DNA from: MWEI01 sp964600235
GTDB taxonomy: Bacteria; Desulfobacterota; Desulfomonilia; UBA1062
Assembly (NCBI GenBank): GCA_964600235.1
Contig: CAZRIV010000006.1
Span: 138,760-202,759, forward strand
DNA length: 64,000 nucleotides
Direction of reading: 5' to 3'
Made by a program: the position numbers and the translations under genes. The notes below the pieces were generated by a model. The model was not told the origin of the DNA. It saw only the letters and a program-made list of their open reading frames with translations, and did not search any database. Positions 36,501 through 44,358 of the stretch are shown piece after piece; the first letter of the stretch is position 1, and each line of letters opens with the position of its first letter.

Positions 36501-37566
36501 CCCTGATCCGGTGTATCGCGAAGAGGTCATGGCCAGGTGGAATGCTGATGCCACGAGGGCCAAGGTGGAAGGCACCAAGATCGGCCCCGGAGAGTACATT
36601 ATCACCTGCAAGGATGGCACCCTCCGGACGTGCGAGATCACCGGGACTTTCATGGAAAAGGGTCTCATGGCCGTATTCAACGATATTACCGAGAGGATAC
36701 ATGCCGAGGAGAAGATCCGCCAGAGTGAAGAGCGATTCCGGGTCCAGTTCAAGGGAATCCCGGTCCCCACATGCATATGGGAGTATAGGGACGGGGATTT
36801 TTATCTCCTGGATTATAATGATGCGGTTGTTGATTTTACCCGGGGCAGGATCGCGACCTATCTGGGAATCGCGGCAAGCAGGTTCTATGACGGTAAGGCT
36901 TTGTACACGGATGATATGAGGCGGTGTCTTGAAGAGCGTACACAGGTTGAGAACAGGTTCTGGGACAATCTCAGGACGACCGGGGAAAAGAAATTTCTTG
37001 CAGTCAAATATGCATATGTCCCACCCAATCTGGTCATGGTCCACATGGAAGACATCACCCTCCAGAAGGAGGCCGAGGAGCATCTGCGCTACCTGAGCAT
37101 GCACGATCCGCTGACAGGCCTTTATAATAGGCTTTACTCGGACACGGAGATCGAACGGCTGAAATCGAGCAGAAAGTATCCGGTGAGTGTCATGGTGGTG
37201 GACATCGATGGGCTCAAGGCAGTAAACGACAAAGATGGTCATGCGGCAGGAGACCAGCTAATCAAGAATGCCGCATATGTCCTCAAGCAGACATTCCGAC
37301 CGGAAGACATGGTGGCGCGCATCGGAGGAGATGAGTTCCTGGTGGTATTGCCTTTGATGGACGGGATCACCCTTGATCAGTCTCTCAGGCGACTGAAGGT
37401 TTACCTTGCCAATTTCAACGCCAGTAGCCCGGATACGCCGGTGAGTTTCTCAGTCGGAACGGCAACGGCCCACAGCAGTGATGATCTTGAAAACTGCATC
37501 AAGCAGGCAGACATGGTCATGTATCTGGAAAAGGCCAGGATGAAGGCCCTGCATTCCGGGGATTAA
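33550..37566 (+). CDS. CHASE/multi-PAS/GAF diguanylate cyclase
   Basis: 1338 residues from a GTG at 33550 (GGGGA upstream). Membrane segment (about 22-42), periplasmic CHASE-like domain (about 65-320), second membrane segment (about 340-360), PAS at about 385-500, PAS at about 515-625, GAF at about 645-800 (ESLLRISQGKFDTVQELLDF), then three more PAS domains (about 815-925, 935-1055, 1060-1170) and GGDEF (about 1180-1335). The active site RIGGDEF is intact. RPED lies five residues before GGDEF, forming the inhibitory I-site. No EAL domain, so it should make cyclic di-GMP in response to an external ligand and internal signals. Confidence 0.92.
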   Translation: MHLSGNIPGLHPPRANIRRYFGLFMILAACTALTAGLFWVAHKDAHIRLNKKFEGDAGIRTHLVIDELNHHAAHINTMGRYLDTVEDSDRERFKVLAARMLDDGYKGPALEWVPKVTGERRILYETDARRDGLKGFLFTELDQRGAIIPAELRQVYYPGYYVEPLSGNDKALGFDHGSVPARLGALMKACDTGKPSITGRTDLLHGDVRQPGIVIYKPVYEKDMPFHAVKQRREALKGFIAGTLPSGALIEDAMEFMPPEDMVIEIVDPAAPQEERELSRWSSPLSGRDEPFGIFFLYPATLNYSRHFYFAGRQLRIDAAAGPMYKRQYYSVFHWLIPPLGIMLAMILFSYLHAALTRRERAEALVNERTAELKLSEKKYRGLFEQSREGLVICDLKGIILDANQATLDMMGYSLDEIRGRYYREFIPEKWRDLDADLIRSQLFKRGYSEFQDRECIRKDGAVIPTSVRAWLLKDAQEGRATGVIVWFQDITEIKKATEALKKNETSLQEAQALAHIGSWEFDLVRGDLQWSSECYRIFEVDQSELKVSYDNFLALVHPLEQGRVNEAFLHSVLSHEQNVIEHRLLMPDGRIKYIHQDFKVFFDDQGRPVRLAGTAQDITERKNFEEESRINQLRMESLLRISQGKFDTVQELLDFALDESIRLTGSRIGYIYYYDDVSMEFTLNTWSRDVMKECSINEKKTVYHLDKTGIWGEAVRQARPVMLNDFKASHPLKKGYPEGHAPLYRFLTIPVFSKGRIVAVVGVANKDSDYTTSDIQQLTLLMQSVWQVAERKKVEQALQSEKDRVQMYLDTAGVMFLVLDKDAVVTLINHKGCELTGFAESEIIGRNWFETIIPEEERGMLKHAFDRIIAGEIEHAEYHENSIVTKSGKNRLFAWRSTVIRDGDGNVTGTLSSGDDITEKRLAEQELHVSRERFRKIIEDMPLAASYTDEEGNIEYSNRVFVELFGYSREDIPTIEDWFACAYPDPVYREEVMARWNADATRAKVEGTKIGPGEYIITCKDGTLRTCEITGTFMEKGLMAVFNDITERIHAEEKIRQSEERFRVQFKGIPVPTCIWEYRDGDFYLLDYNDAVVDFTRGRIATYLGIAASRFYDGKALYTDDMRRCLEERTQVENRFWDNLRTTGEKKFLAVKYAYVPPNLVMVHMEDITLQKEAEEHLRYLSMHDPLTGLYNRLYSDTEIERLKSSRKYPVSVMVVDIDGLKAVNDKDGHAAGDQLIKNAAYVLKQTFRPEDMVARIGGDEFLVVLPLMDGITLDQSLRRLKVYLANFNASSPDTPVSFSVGTATAHSSDDLENCIKQADMVMYLEKARMKALHSGD

Positions 37567-37671
37567 ACCCTGTTTAAGTTTTACACCCCTTCAGACGCAA
37601 AAGCCGGCCTAGAACAAGGGGGTTGAGAAAGAACGCTCGGTGATGACCTTACTGTTTCAAGTGATTCTTGA

Positions 37672-38610
37672 TTACTGAGGATTATCAAATACTCTTCTTG
37701 CCTCAACCATCCGGGGCAGGTACAGGTTGGTATCCAGTTTTTCGACCGCTATCTTGCGGTGTCGGTCTGACGAGGCATGGATGAATTGCCCCTTTCCTAT
37801 GTAAAGCCCGACATGATCTATATGGCTTCTCCTGTTGCGCATGTTGAAGAAGATAAGGTCTCCCGGCCTCAGGTCATACAGGGAGACATGGCTTCCTTCC
37901 AGAGCCTGGTCACGCGATGTCCTGCCCAGTGAGATGCCGTTTTCATTGAATACGTGCTGGACGAATCCGGAACAGTCGAACCCTTCAGGGGATGTGCCCC
38001 CATAGCGGTAGGGTGTCCCCAGGTAGCTGAATGCGGATTCCAGTATACTCAGGGTCAGTTCATCGAGTTCCTCGTCATTCATGCCCTGCCTGAACTTCTC
38101 GGGTGCATCCTTGGTCAGCCAGAGATCTACGACAGGGTCGATCTTTCTTTTTCCATCCCCGGCCGGGACTGATTGGGCATCGCCGGCTTTTGCCCTTTTT
38201 GCGTAGCGGTGATGTTTATGCCCGGCCTTGTGCCTGGCCACTTTTGTCTTTTTATGGTTCTTGTTCTTGGCGATGCCTGCTGAATGAGCCTGTTTCTTTT
38301 TAGGACTGTTTTTTGCGATATGTGCCTTTTTGGCAGATTTGCCAGCGGTTTTTATCTTGGTTTTCTTCTTGGCCAGCTTGTCTTTTTTCTTGGTAGTCTT
38401 TTTGGCGGTCTTTGCCTTGTGTGCCTGTTTGGATGTGCTGTGCGTTTTCTGGATTGTCTGTTCGGTTTCGATATGCTTCTTTACCGTTTCAACGGGCGTC
38501 GTAAGAGAATTGTTTGTTCGTGCCTGGGCTGAACGTTCGAAATCTATCCCAATGGTAAATCCTATAATCATGAAGAATATAACTGGAACGGGTAAGAATC
38601 TACTCAGCAT
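37672..38610 (-). CDS. Secreted NlpC/P60 peptidoglycan hydrolase with Lys-rich linker
   Basis: 312 residues. An N-terminal signal segment (about 5-30), a very basic Lys/His-rich stretch (about 45-155) with runs such as AKTAKKTTKKKDKLAKKK, then the NlpC/P60 domain (about 185-305). The catalytic Cys is in GFDCSGFVQHVF, and His residues are in SHIDHVGLYIG and FIHASS. The enzyme should cut peptide cross-links of the cell wall. The basic linker may bind the wall or anionic polymers. The mature N-terminus is unclear. Confidence 0.88.
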   Translation of the reverse strand: MLSRFLPVPVIFFMIIGFTIGIDFERSAQARTNNSLTTPVETVKKHIETEQTIQKTHSTSKQAHKAKTAKKTTKKKDKLAKKKTKIKTAGKSAKKAHIAKNSPKKKQAHSAGIAKNKNHKKTKVARHKAGHKHHRYAKRAKAGDAQSVPAGDGKRKIDPVVDLWLTKDAPEKFRQGMNDEELDELTLSILESAFSYLGTPYRYGGTSPEGFDCSGFVQHVFNENGISLGRTSRDQALEGSHVSLYDLRPGDLIFFNMRNRRSHIDHVGLYIGKGQFIHASSDRHRKIAVEKLDTNLYLPRMVEARRVFDNPQ

Positions 38611-38875
38611 AACAAAACCCCCTCGTTCTCAGGTAATATAAATTATGTCGGCCCTGAATGCGGACCACTGAAATATTAATATTGATTACAAAATTAGCAT
38701 TCGATGTACATCGTGTCAAGGATTAGGTAAAATAACGATATATTACAGTTACATAAAACTCATTCTTCATGAATGAGATATTGTAACAGCTTGAATTTAC
38801 TGTAGTCGATAAAAATAATCAAAAAAGCTCTGAAATCTTCGCGAAAACGGCTGTGCGCGTTATAGTAAATATCCG
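38611..38875. other. AT-rich intergenic region upstream of a divergent pair
   Basis: About 265 AT-rich bases between the NlpC/P60 gene (minus) and the promoter of the first riboswitch. A small hairpin CTCATTC-TTCAT-GAATGAG lies near 38758-38776. No gene is seen. Confidence 0.5.
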
Positions 38876-38904
38876 TTGACAAGGCCTTATACAGGGCCTA
38901 TACC
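38876..38904 (+). promoter_or_regulatory. Sigma-70 promoter of riboswitch/transporter unit 1
   Basis: TTGACA at 38876-38881, a 17-base spacer and TATACC at 38899-38904 form a near-consensus promoter. The predicted start near 38911 coincides with the 5' edge of the riboswitch. Confidence 0.75.
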
Positions 38905-38910
38905 TGGCTG

Positions 38911-39037
38911 CAAATAGAGCCTAAATCCGCTTATATTGCAGATGCGGGGGACCCGATTTTGGGGGCGCATTCCCGGATAAGGATAGGGCACTTCCAGGCC
39001 CGAGCCCGTCAGCTAACCTCGTCGGCTTTTGGAAGGA
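38911..39037 (+). ncRNA. Cyclic di-AMP (ydaO/yuaA-type) riboswitch, copy 1
   Basis: The leader carries the hallmark conserved blocks of the ydaO-yuaA class: GCGGGGGACCC, a GGGGGCGCATTCC segment, GATAGGGCA, then CCCGAGCCCGTCAGCTAACC (near 39000) followed by CTCGTCGGC and a closing GGAAGG that can pair with CTTCC. The class binds c-di-AMP and commonly controls K+ uptake and wall genes. Here it precedes a KimA-like transporter by 71 bases. CTGCTT (39070-39075) and AAGCAG (39100-39105) could pair just before the ATG and hide the ribosome-binding site, a possible expression platform. Confidence 0.88.
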
Positions 39038-39107
39038 TATATTTTGGATGATCGTGTATGGTGTGTCGCCTGCTTCTGGAATGATCTATTGTCAATGGTA
39101 AGCAGTC

Positions 39108-41090
39108 ATGACTCCTGAGGTCCATCACGGACTCAGTCCATGGCAGGTCTTGAGGCGCAAGATCATCGGCGCTCCGAGGGACCTGAACGAACCTTCCATC
39201 TTCCACAAGTTGAGCCTGATACCGCTCCTCGCCTGGATCGGTCTTGGCGCAGACGGCCTCTCGTCCTCTTCATACGGTCCTGAAGAGGCCTTCCGCGCAT
39301 TGGGACCACACACCTATCTGGCCCTGCTGCTCGCCCTGGCAACGGCTTTTACCGTATTTGTCATCTCATATGCCTACTCACGAATCATCGAGCACTTCCC
39401 CCATGGCGGCGGCGGATATATCGTGGCCACTCATACCATCGGACCGACCGCGGGCATAGTTTCCGGGAGCGCCCTGCTGGTGGACTATGTGCTGACGATC
39501 ACGGTATCGCTTGCATCATGCAGTGACGCCATATTCAGTTTCCTTCCTATGCACTACCATATGTTCAAGGTCCCCTTTGCGGTATTTCTGATTGTCTTTC
39601 TCATAGTCATGAATCTGAGAGGGGCCAAGGAATCCGTCACGATACTCGCGCCGATCTTTCTTGTCTTCATCGCAACCCACATCCTCCTGCTCGGGTATGG
39701 GATCGGGACCCATATCTCAGGGGCTAAAGCCATTGTCGAAGAACTTCACGTGGATCTCATAAAAGACATGGGGACCATTGGATTTATCGGGATCATGGCG
39801 CTCTTCCTCAGGGCCTTTTCCATGGGCGGTGGGACATACACCGGTATCGAGGCCGTCTCCAACAGCATGCAGGTTATCCGCGAACCCAAGGTGCCCAACG
39901 GGAAACGGACCATGCTCTACATGGCTCTGTCACTGGCCATCATGGCGAGCGGGCTCATTGTATGCTATCTCCTCTTCGGCATCAGGCCAACCTCGGGTCG
40001 CACCATGAATGCCATTCTGGCGGATGGGATTTTCACCTCCTGGCCTTTGGGCGGCACCATCGCGATGATCACCATTTTCTCTGAAGGGGCGCTGCTCATG
40101 GTGGCTGCACAGGCAGGATTCATAGGCGGCCCGAGGATCATGGGCAACATGGCTATTGACCTATGGCTACCAAGGCGGTTTGCGGCACTGTCCGAGCGCC
40201 TTACCATGCAGGATGGCGTAATGCTCATGGGGATATCATCGCTGGCGCTTCTCTTCTATACGAAGGGGGCTGTCTCTACTTTGGTGATCATGTACTCCAT
40301 TAACGTCTTTCTGACCTTTTCTCTGTCCCAGTATGGGATGATAAAGTTTTATCTGAAAAGGAAGAATAAGGAAACTAAATGGTTGCGTTACCTCCCTGCC
40401 CACATAATCGGATTCGCCCTGTGCTTGACAATCCTTCTGGTTACCGTCTCGATCAAGTTCAGAGAAGGTGGGTGGGTGACGCTCCTCATTACGGGTTGCC
40501 TGCTCCTGCTGTGCTATATAATCCGCGGTCACTATCGCCGGGTGAGGAAGGGGGCACGGTCTCTGGATGACATCCTCATGGGTATGTACCTGGAAGGGTC
40601 AAAGATCAACACGGATCCGCCCGATCCGAAAGACATGACGGCCATTCTCCTGGTGAGCGGTTACGGCGGTTTCGGCCTCCACTCGTTCCTTTCAATATTC
40701 AGAAACTTCCCCGACATGTACAAGAATTTCATCTTTGTCTCAGTGGGGGAGATCGATTCGGGCTCGTTCAAGGGGATTGAAGAGGTTGAAGCATTGAAGA
40801 GTTCCGTTATAGATGGCCTGAAAAAGTATGTGGACCTTGCCAGAAATCTCGGTTATCCTGCGGACTTTCGTATGGACGTTGGTACTGATGTTGTTGAAAC
40901 CGCGACAGAACTCTGTGGGACGGTAGCAAGGGATTATCAGCGCTCCATGATTTTTGCCGGCAAGCTCATATTCCAGAAGGAAGGCATTTTTCAGCGTTTC
41001 CTTCACAACGAGACGGCCTTTGCCATCCAGCGTAGGCTTCAGTGGGAAGGAGTAGCCATGGTGGTTCTGCCTATAAGGGTCATGATGTAG
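39108..41090 (+). CDS. KimA-like APC-superfamily potassium transporter, copy 1
   Basis: 660 residues. A soluble N-terminus is followed by about twelve membrane segments (about 30-470). The helix-1 region reads LGADGLSSSSYGPEEAFRAL, the equivalent of the SSDALSSVAYGPE region of B. subtilis KimA (YdaO). A cytoplasmic C-terminal domain (about 500-660) has a USP-like fold (AILLVSGYGGFGLHSFLS). The gene is controlled by a c-di-AMP riboswitch in its leader, the arrangement known for kimA, which supports K+ as substrate, though amino acids cannot be excluded from sequence. It has a close tandem paralogue 384 bases downstream. Confidence 0.85.
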   Translation: MTPEVHHGLSPWQVLRRKIIGAPRDLNEPSIFHKLSLIPLLAWIGLGADGLSSSSYGPEEAFRALGPHTYLALLLALATAFTVFVISYAYSRIIEHFPHGGGGYIVATHTIGPTAGIVSGSALLVDYVLTITVSLASCSDAIFSFLPMHYHMFKVPFAVFLIVFLIVMNLRGAKESVTILAPIFLVFIATHILLLGYGIGTHISGAKAIVEELHVDLIKDMGTIGFIGIMALFLRAFSMGGGTYTGIEAVSNSMQVIREPKVPNGKRTMLYMALSLAIMASGLIVCYLLFGIRPTSGRTMNAILADGIFTSWPLGGTIAMITIFSEGALLMVAAQAGFIGGPRIMGNMAIDLWLPRRFAALSERLTMQDGVMLMGISSLALLFYTKGAVSTLVIMYSINVFLTFSLSQYGMIKFYLKRKNKETKWLRYLPAHIIGFALCLTILLVTVSIKFREGGWVTLLITGCLLLLCYIIRGHYRRVRKGARSLDDILMGMYLEGSKINTDPPDPKDMTAILLVSGYGGFGLHSFLSIFRNFPDMYKNFIFVSVGEIDSGSFKGIEEVEALKSSVIDGLKKYVDLARNLGYPADFRMDVGTDVVETATELCGTVARDYQRSMIFAGKLIFQKEGIFQRFLHNETAFAIQRRLQWEGVAMVVLPIRVMM

Positions 41091-41216
41091 AATCTTTGCA
41101 TGCCAGACCACTTGGTGTTAGTACTCCCGACACTCCTCAAAAAGGTCAAGCAAATGGATAATGGACATTTAAGTCTTCGGAGGGTTCCTTGTAAAAGATC
41201 CTGTGGGAAATATCGG
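41091..41216. other. Spacer between transporter copies
   Basis: About 125 bases with no gene, between the first transporter stop and the second unit's promoter. No T-tract terminator is visible. Confidence 0.5.
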
Positions 41217-41246
41217 TTGACAAGTTCTTCCACCGGGGCATATATC
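41217..41246 (+). promoter_or_regulatory. Sigma-70 promoter of riboswitch/transporter unit 2
   Basis: TTGACA at 41217-41222 and TATATC at 41241-41246 (18-base spacer, or ATATAT with 17). It lies at the same place relative to the riboswitch as in unit 1. Confidence 0.7.
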
Positions 41247-41252
41247 ATGCTG

Positions 41253-41377
41253 CAAATACAGCCAAAATCTGCCTCAACGGTGGATGCGGGGGACCCGGCA
41301 ACTGGGGCGTATTCCTGAAGAAGATAGGGCACTTCCAGGCCCGAGCCCGACAGCTAACCTCGTAGGCTATTGGAAGG
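41253..41377 (+). ncRNA. Cyclic di-AMP (ydaO/yuaA-type) riboswitch, copy 2
   Basis: The same conserved blocks as copy 1 occur in the same order: TGCGGGGGACCC, TGGGGCGTATTCC, GATAGGGCACTTCC, then AGGCCCGAGCCCGACAGC followed by TAACCTCGTAGGC and GGAAGG. The 3' half is nearly identical to copy 1 and the 5' half more diverged. It precedes the second transporter by about 96 bases. I did not find the RBS-masking hairpin seen in copy 1. Confidence 0.88.
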
Positions 41378-41473
41378 ATGTTATTGCATGGATGATGGCA
41401 GCAGGTGTTGTTCCCGCAGGCGGAATATGACTTCCGAGACCCTATGCTAGGTTTAATCCCCGGGTAATATCAG

Positions 41474-43456
41474 ATGTCCACGAACGGCCAGAGCGACCTG
41501 AACCTTCTGCAGAGGATCAAGCGGAAGCTCATCGGTCAACCCAAGGACCTGAAAGAGGCCTCCATCTTTCACAAGTTGAGCCTCATCCCCCTGCTTGCCT
41601 GGATAGGGCTGGGGGCGGACGGCCTTTCATCCTCCTCGTACGGTCCTGAAGAAGCCTTCCGGGCACTGGGGGATCATACCTATCTGGCACTCTTCATGGC
41701 CGTCGCCATGGCCTTTACAGTGTTCGTCATCTCCTATACCTACACGCGCATCATCGAGCATTTCCCGCATGGTGGCGGCGGATACATCGTTGCGACCCAT
41801 ACCATCGGCAAGACCACGGGCATCATTTCAGGGTGCGCACTGCTCGTCGACTATATCCTCACCATCACTGTTTCACTGGCTTCCTGCGGAGATGCCATCT
41901 TCAGCTTCCTGCCCTATGAGTACTACGTGTTCAAGGTCCCATTTGTCGTGTTTCTCATCATCTTCCTCATCATCATGAACCTGAGGGGGGCCAAGGAATC
42001 CGTCACCATGCTCGCGCCGATCTTTCTGATATACCTTGCGACCCATGTGCTGCTTCTCGGGTACGGTATAGGTACGCATCTGCCCAAGGCTGGTATGATA
42101 GCACGGGATCTCCACGGGAATCTCTCGACCGACTTACAGGCCATAGGCTTTGTCGGGGTCATGGCCCTTTTTCTGAGGGCATTCTCCATGGGAGGGGGAA
42201 CCTACACGGGCATCGAGGCGGTATCCAACAGCATGCAGGTCATGCGCGAACCCAAGATCCCCAACGGCAAGCGGACCATGCTCTACATGGCCCTGTCGCT
42301 GGCCATCATGGCAAGCGGTCTCATCGTCTGCTACCTCCTTTTCGACATCAGGCCAACCCATGGCAGGACCATGAACGCCATGCTGGCGGACGGGGTTTTC
42401 GGCTCCTGGCCTTTGGGCGGTACCATCGCGATGGTAACCATTTTCTCTGAAGGTGCGCTGCTCATGGTGGCGGCACAGGCAGGCTTCATCGGCGGTCCCA
42501 GAATCATGGGCAACATGGCCATAGACCTGTGGTTTCCCAGGCGATTTGCGGCGCTCTCGGAACGCCTCACCATGCAGGACGGAGTTCTGCTCATGGGCAT
42601 TTCATCACTGGCCATGCTCCTGTACACGAAAGGCTCGGTAACTGCGCTGGTGATCATGTATTCCATAAACGTGTTTCTGACCTTTTCACTTGACCAGTTC
42701 GGCATGATCAACTTCTACCTGAAGAGAAGGCACAGGGGTATACCGTGGAAGCGGTACCTGAGCGCCCACGTTCTTGGATTCATGCTGTGTTCCACGATCC
42801 TCGCAGTCACCGTGGCGATGAAGTTCAGGGAAGGCGGCTGGCTGACCATACTCATCACCGGGTGCATCATTGCTGTCTGTTACTTCATCCGCGGTCACTA
42901 CCGGAGGGTAAGAAAGGGTGCCCGCTCTCTGGATGACATCCTCATGGGCATGTACCTGGAAGGCTCCAAGGTGAACACCGATCCGTGCGATCCAAACGAA
43001 ATGACAGCCGTTCTCCTCGTAGGGGGATACAATGGTTTCGGCCTCCACTCCTTCCTCTCGATCTTCCGGACCTTCCCGAACGTGTATAAGAATTTCATCT
43101 TCGTCTCCATCGGTGAGATAGATTCGGGCTCTTTCAAGGGTGTTGAAGAGCTGGAGGCATTGAAGAACTCCGTGGAAGATGGATTGAAAAAATATGTGAA
43201 TCTTGCCCGTAAGCTCGGTTTTGCAGCTGATTACCGTGTGGACATAGGCATCGATGTGGTGGATACGGCCAACCATCTGTGCCAGACAGTCGCGAGCGAG
43301 TTCCCCCGCTCGACGGTGTTCGCAGGCCAGTTGATCTTCCAGAAAGAGAGCATGTTCCAGCGCTTCCTCCACAACGAAACAGCCTTTGCCATCCAGCGCA
43401 GGCTCCAGTGGGAGGGGATTGCCATGATGATCCTGCCCATACGGGTGATGATGTAA
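41474..43456 (+). CDS. KimA-like APC-superfamily potassium transporter, copy 2
   Basis: 660 residues, the same length as copy 1 and highly similar along the entire chain, including IIEHFPHGGGGYIVATHTIG and the final QRRLQWEGIAMMILPIRVMM. Differences are concentrated at the N-terminus and in the loop after about residue 205 (LPKAGMIARDLHGNLSTD against ISGAKAIVEELHVDLIKD). Topology and the C-terminal USP-like domain are as in copy 1. The initiation ATG has only a weak GGTAAT upstream. Independent promoters and riboswitches suggest that the copies are tuned separately. Confidence 0.85.
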   Translation: MSTNGQSDLNLLQRIKRKLIGQPKDLKEASIFHKLSLIPLLAWIGLGADGLSSSSYGPEEAFRALGDHTYLALFMAVAMAFTVFVISYTYTRIIEHFPHGGGGYIVATHTIGKTTGIISGCALLVDYILTITVSLASCGDAIFSFLPYEYYVFKVPFVVFLIIFLIIMNLRGAKESVTMLAPIFLIYLATHVLLLGYGIGTHLPKAGMIARDLHGNLSTDLQAIGFVGVMALFLRAFSMGGGTYTGIEAVSNSMQVMREPKIPNGKRTMLYMALSLAIMASGLIVCYLLFDIRPTHGRTMNAMLADGVFGSWPLGGTIAMVTIFSEGALLMVAAQAGFIGGPRIMGNMAIDLWFPRRFAALSERLTMQDGVLLMGISSLAMLLYTKGSVTALVIMYSINVFLTFSLDQFGMINFYLKRRHRGIPWKRYLSAHVLGFMLCSTILAVTVAMKFREGGWLTILITGCIIAVCYFIRGHYRRVRKGARSLDDILMGMYLEGSKVNTDPCDPNEMTAVLLVGGYNGFGLHSFLSIFRTFPNVYKNFIFVSIGEIDSGSFKGVEELEALKNSVEDGLKKYVNLARKLGFAADYRVDIGIDVVDTANHLCQTVASEFPRSTVFAGQLIFQKESMFQRFLHNETAFAIQRRLQWEGIAMMILPIRVMM

Positions 43457-43554
43457 GACGAGAGGGCTCTACTTAACTCGACCATCACAGCCAAGCGGCA
43501 AAGGCCCTTGCATAACTTCAGAAGAGCGATTAGGCCAGACGAGAAAAACCTTAT

Positions 43555-43626
43555 CTGAACAAATGATGGATCCAGCCGGGGACAAGCAATTTTGCTTGTC
43601 CCCGGCTGGATCCATCATTTGTTCAG
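43555..43626. terminator. 35-bp perfect inverted repeat between convergent genes
   Basis: Arms 43555-43589 and 43592-43626 are exact reverse complements around a 2-base centre. A TTTTTT run follows about five bases after the right arm. It sits between the end of transporter copy 2 and the end of the minus-strand oxidoreductase gene, so a strong terminator is the obvious role. The stem is much longer than usual. Confidence 0.75.
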
Positions 43627-43702
43627 GCCAATTTTTTGGTGTTGTTCAACTATGGGCATGGGGTTGCACAGATATTTCACTCAGTGGTCGGTTTGAGCGG
43701 CT

Positions 43703-44317
43703 TCAACCATGACTGTCTCTATCGTCTTTGGGAAAGTAGGTTGTAACAATTTCCCTGACTTCCTGCAGCCATCTGCGCCGCTGCTCCACCGTGCTCGTGA
43801 CCATGACACCGAAGGTCCTGCGTTCGAACATCTGCACCCCGCACAGGCCGAAGATGCAATTTTTCCAAAGGGTCTCCAGCGGGTCCCCGAAGACCCTGGC
43901 CTCGCGCTCCGGGGGTGTGTTGGACGTGTTGAAAACAAGGGCGGTTTTTGCCTTCAGGAGCCCGTTCGGAACACCGTCGCCCAAGTCCCCTTCTTCAAAT
44001 TCGTATGCCACTCCAGGTCGCAGCACCCTGTCGATCCATCCCTTCAGAACGGCAGGGGGCTGGCCCCACCAGTTGGGATGGATGATGACGACGCCCTCGG
44101 TCTTAGCGATCTCGTCACAATGCCGGGCCAGGTGAGCAGGGAGTAAGGTGTCCCTTTGTATCTCCTCAGAGGGCAGGATCGGATCGAACACTTCTTCATA
44201 GAGGTCATGAAAGGTAACCTTGTGTCCGTTTTCCTGGAGCTTGTCTATGGCAATTTCCGCAATGGCATGGTTGAAGCTCCCCGGGTCAGGGTGGGCAAGG
44301 ATGACGGACACCTTCAT
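43703..44317 (-). CDS. NAD(P)H:quinone oxidoreductase-like flavodoxin-fold protein
   Basis: 204 residues from the ATG at 44317 with AAAGGAG upstream; the longer frame to 44734 is antisense to the next gene. The flavodoxin-like FMN motif VILAHPDPGSFNHAIA opens the protein, then HPNWWGQPPAVLKGWIDRVL, typical of the NQO/MdaB/KefF family. It should transfer two electrons from NAD(P)H to quinones or similar acceptors in the cytoplasm. It is the last gene of an apparent operon with an HTH-cupin regulator and an acyl-CoA dehydrogenase. Confidence 0.88.
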   Translation of the reverse strand: MKVSVILAHPDPGSFNHAIAEIAIDKLQENGHKVTFHDLYEEVFDPILPSEEIQRDTLLPAHLARHCDEIAKTEGVVIIHPNWWGQPPAVLKGWIDRVLRPGVAYEFEEGDLGDGVPNGLLKAKTALVFNTSNTPPEREARVFGDPLETLWKNCIFGLCGVQMFERRTFGVMVTSTVEQRRRWLQEVREIVTTYFPKDDRDSHG

Positions 44318-44358
44318 AGTATGCTCCTTTGCTACAGAAACCTCACATGACGTATATA

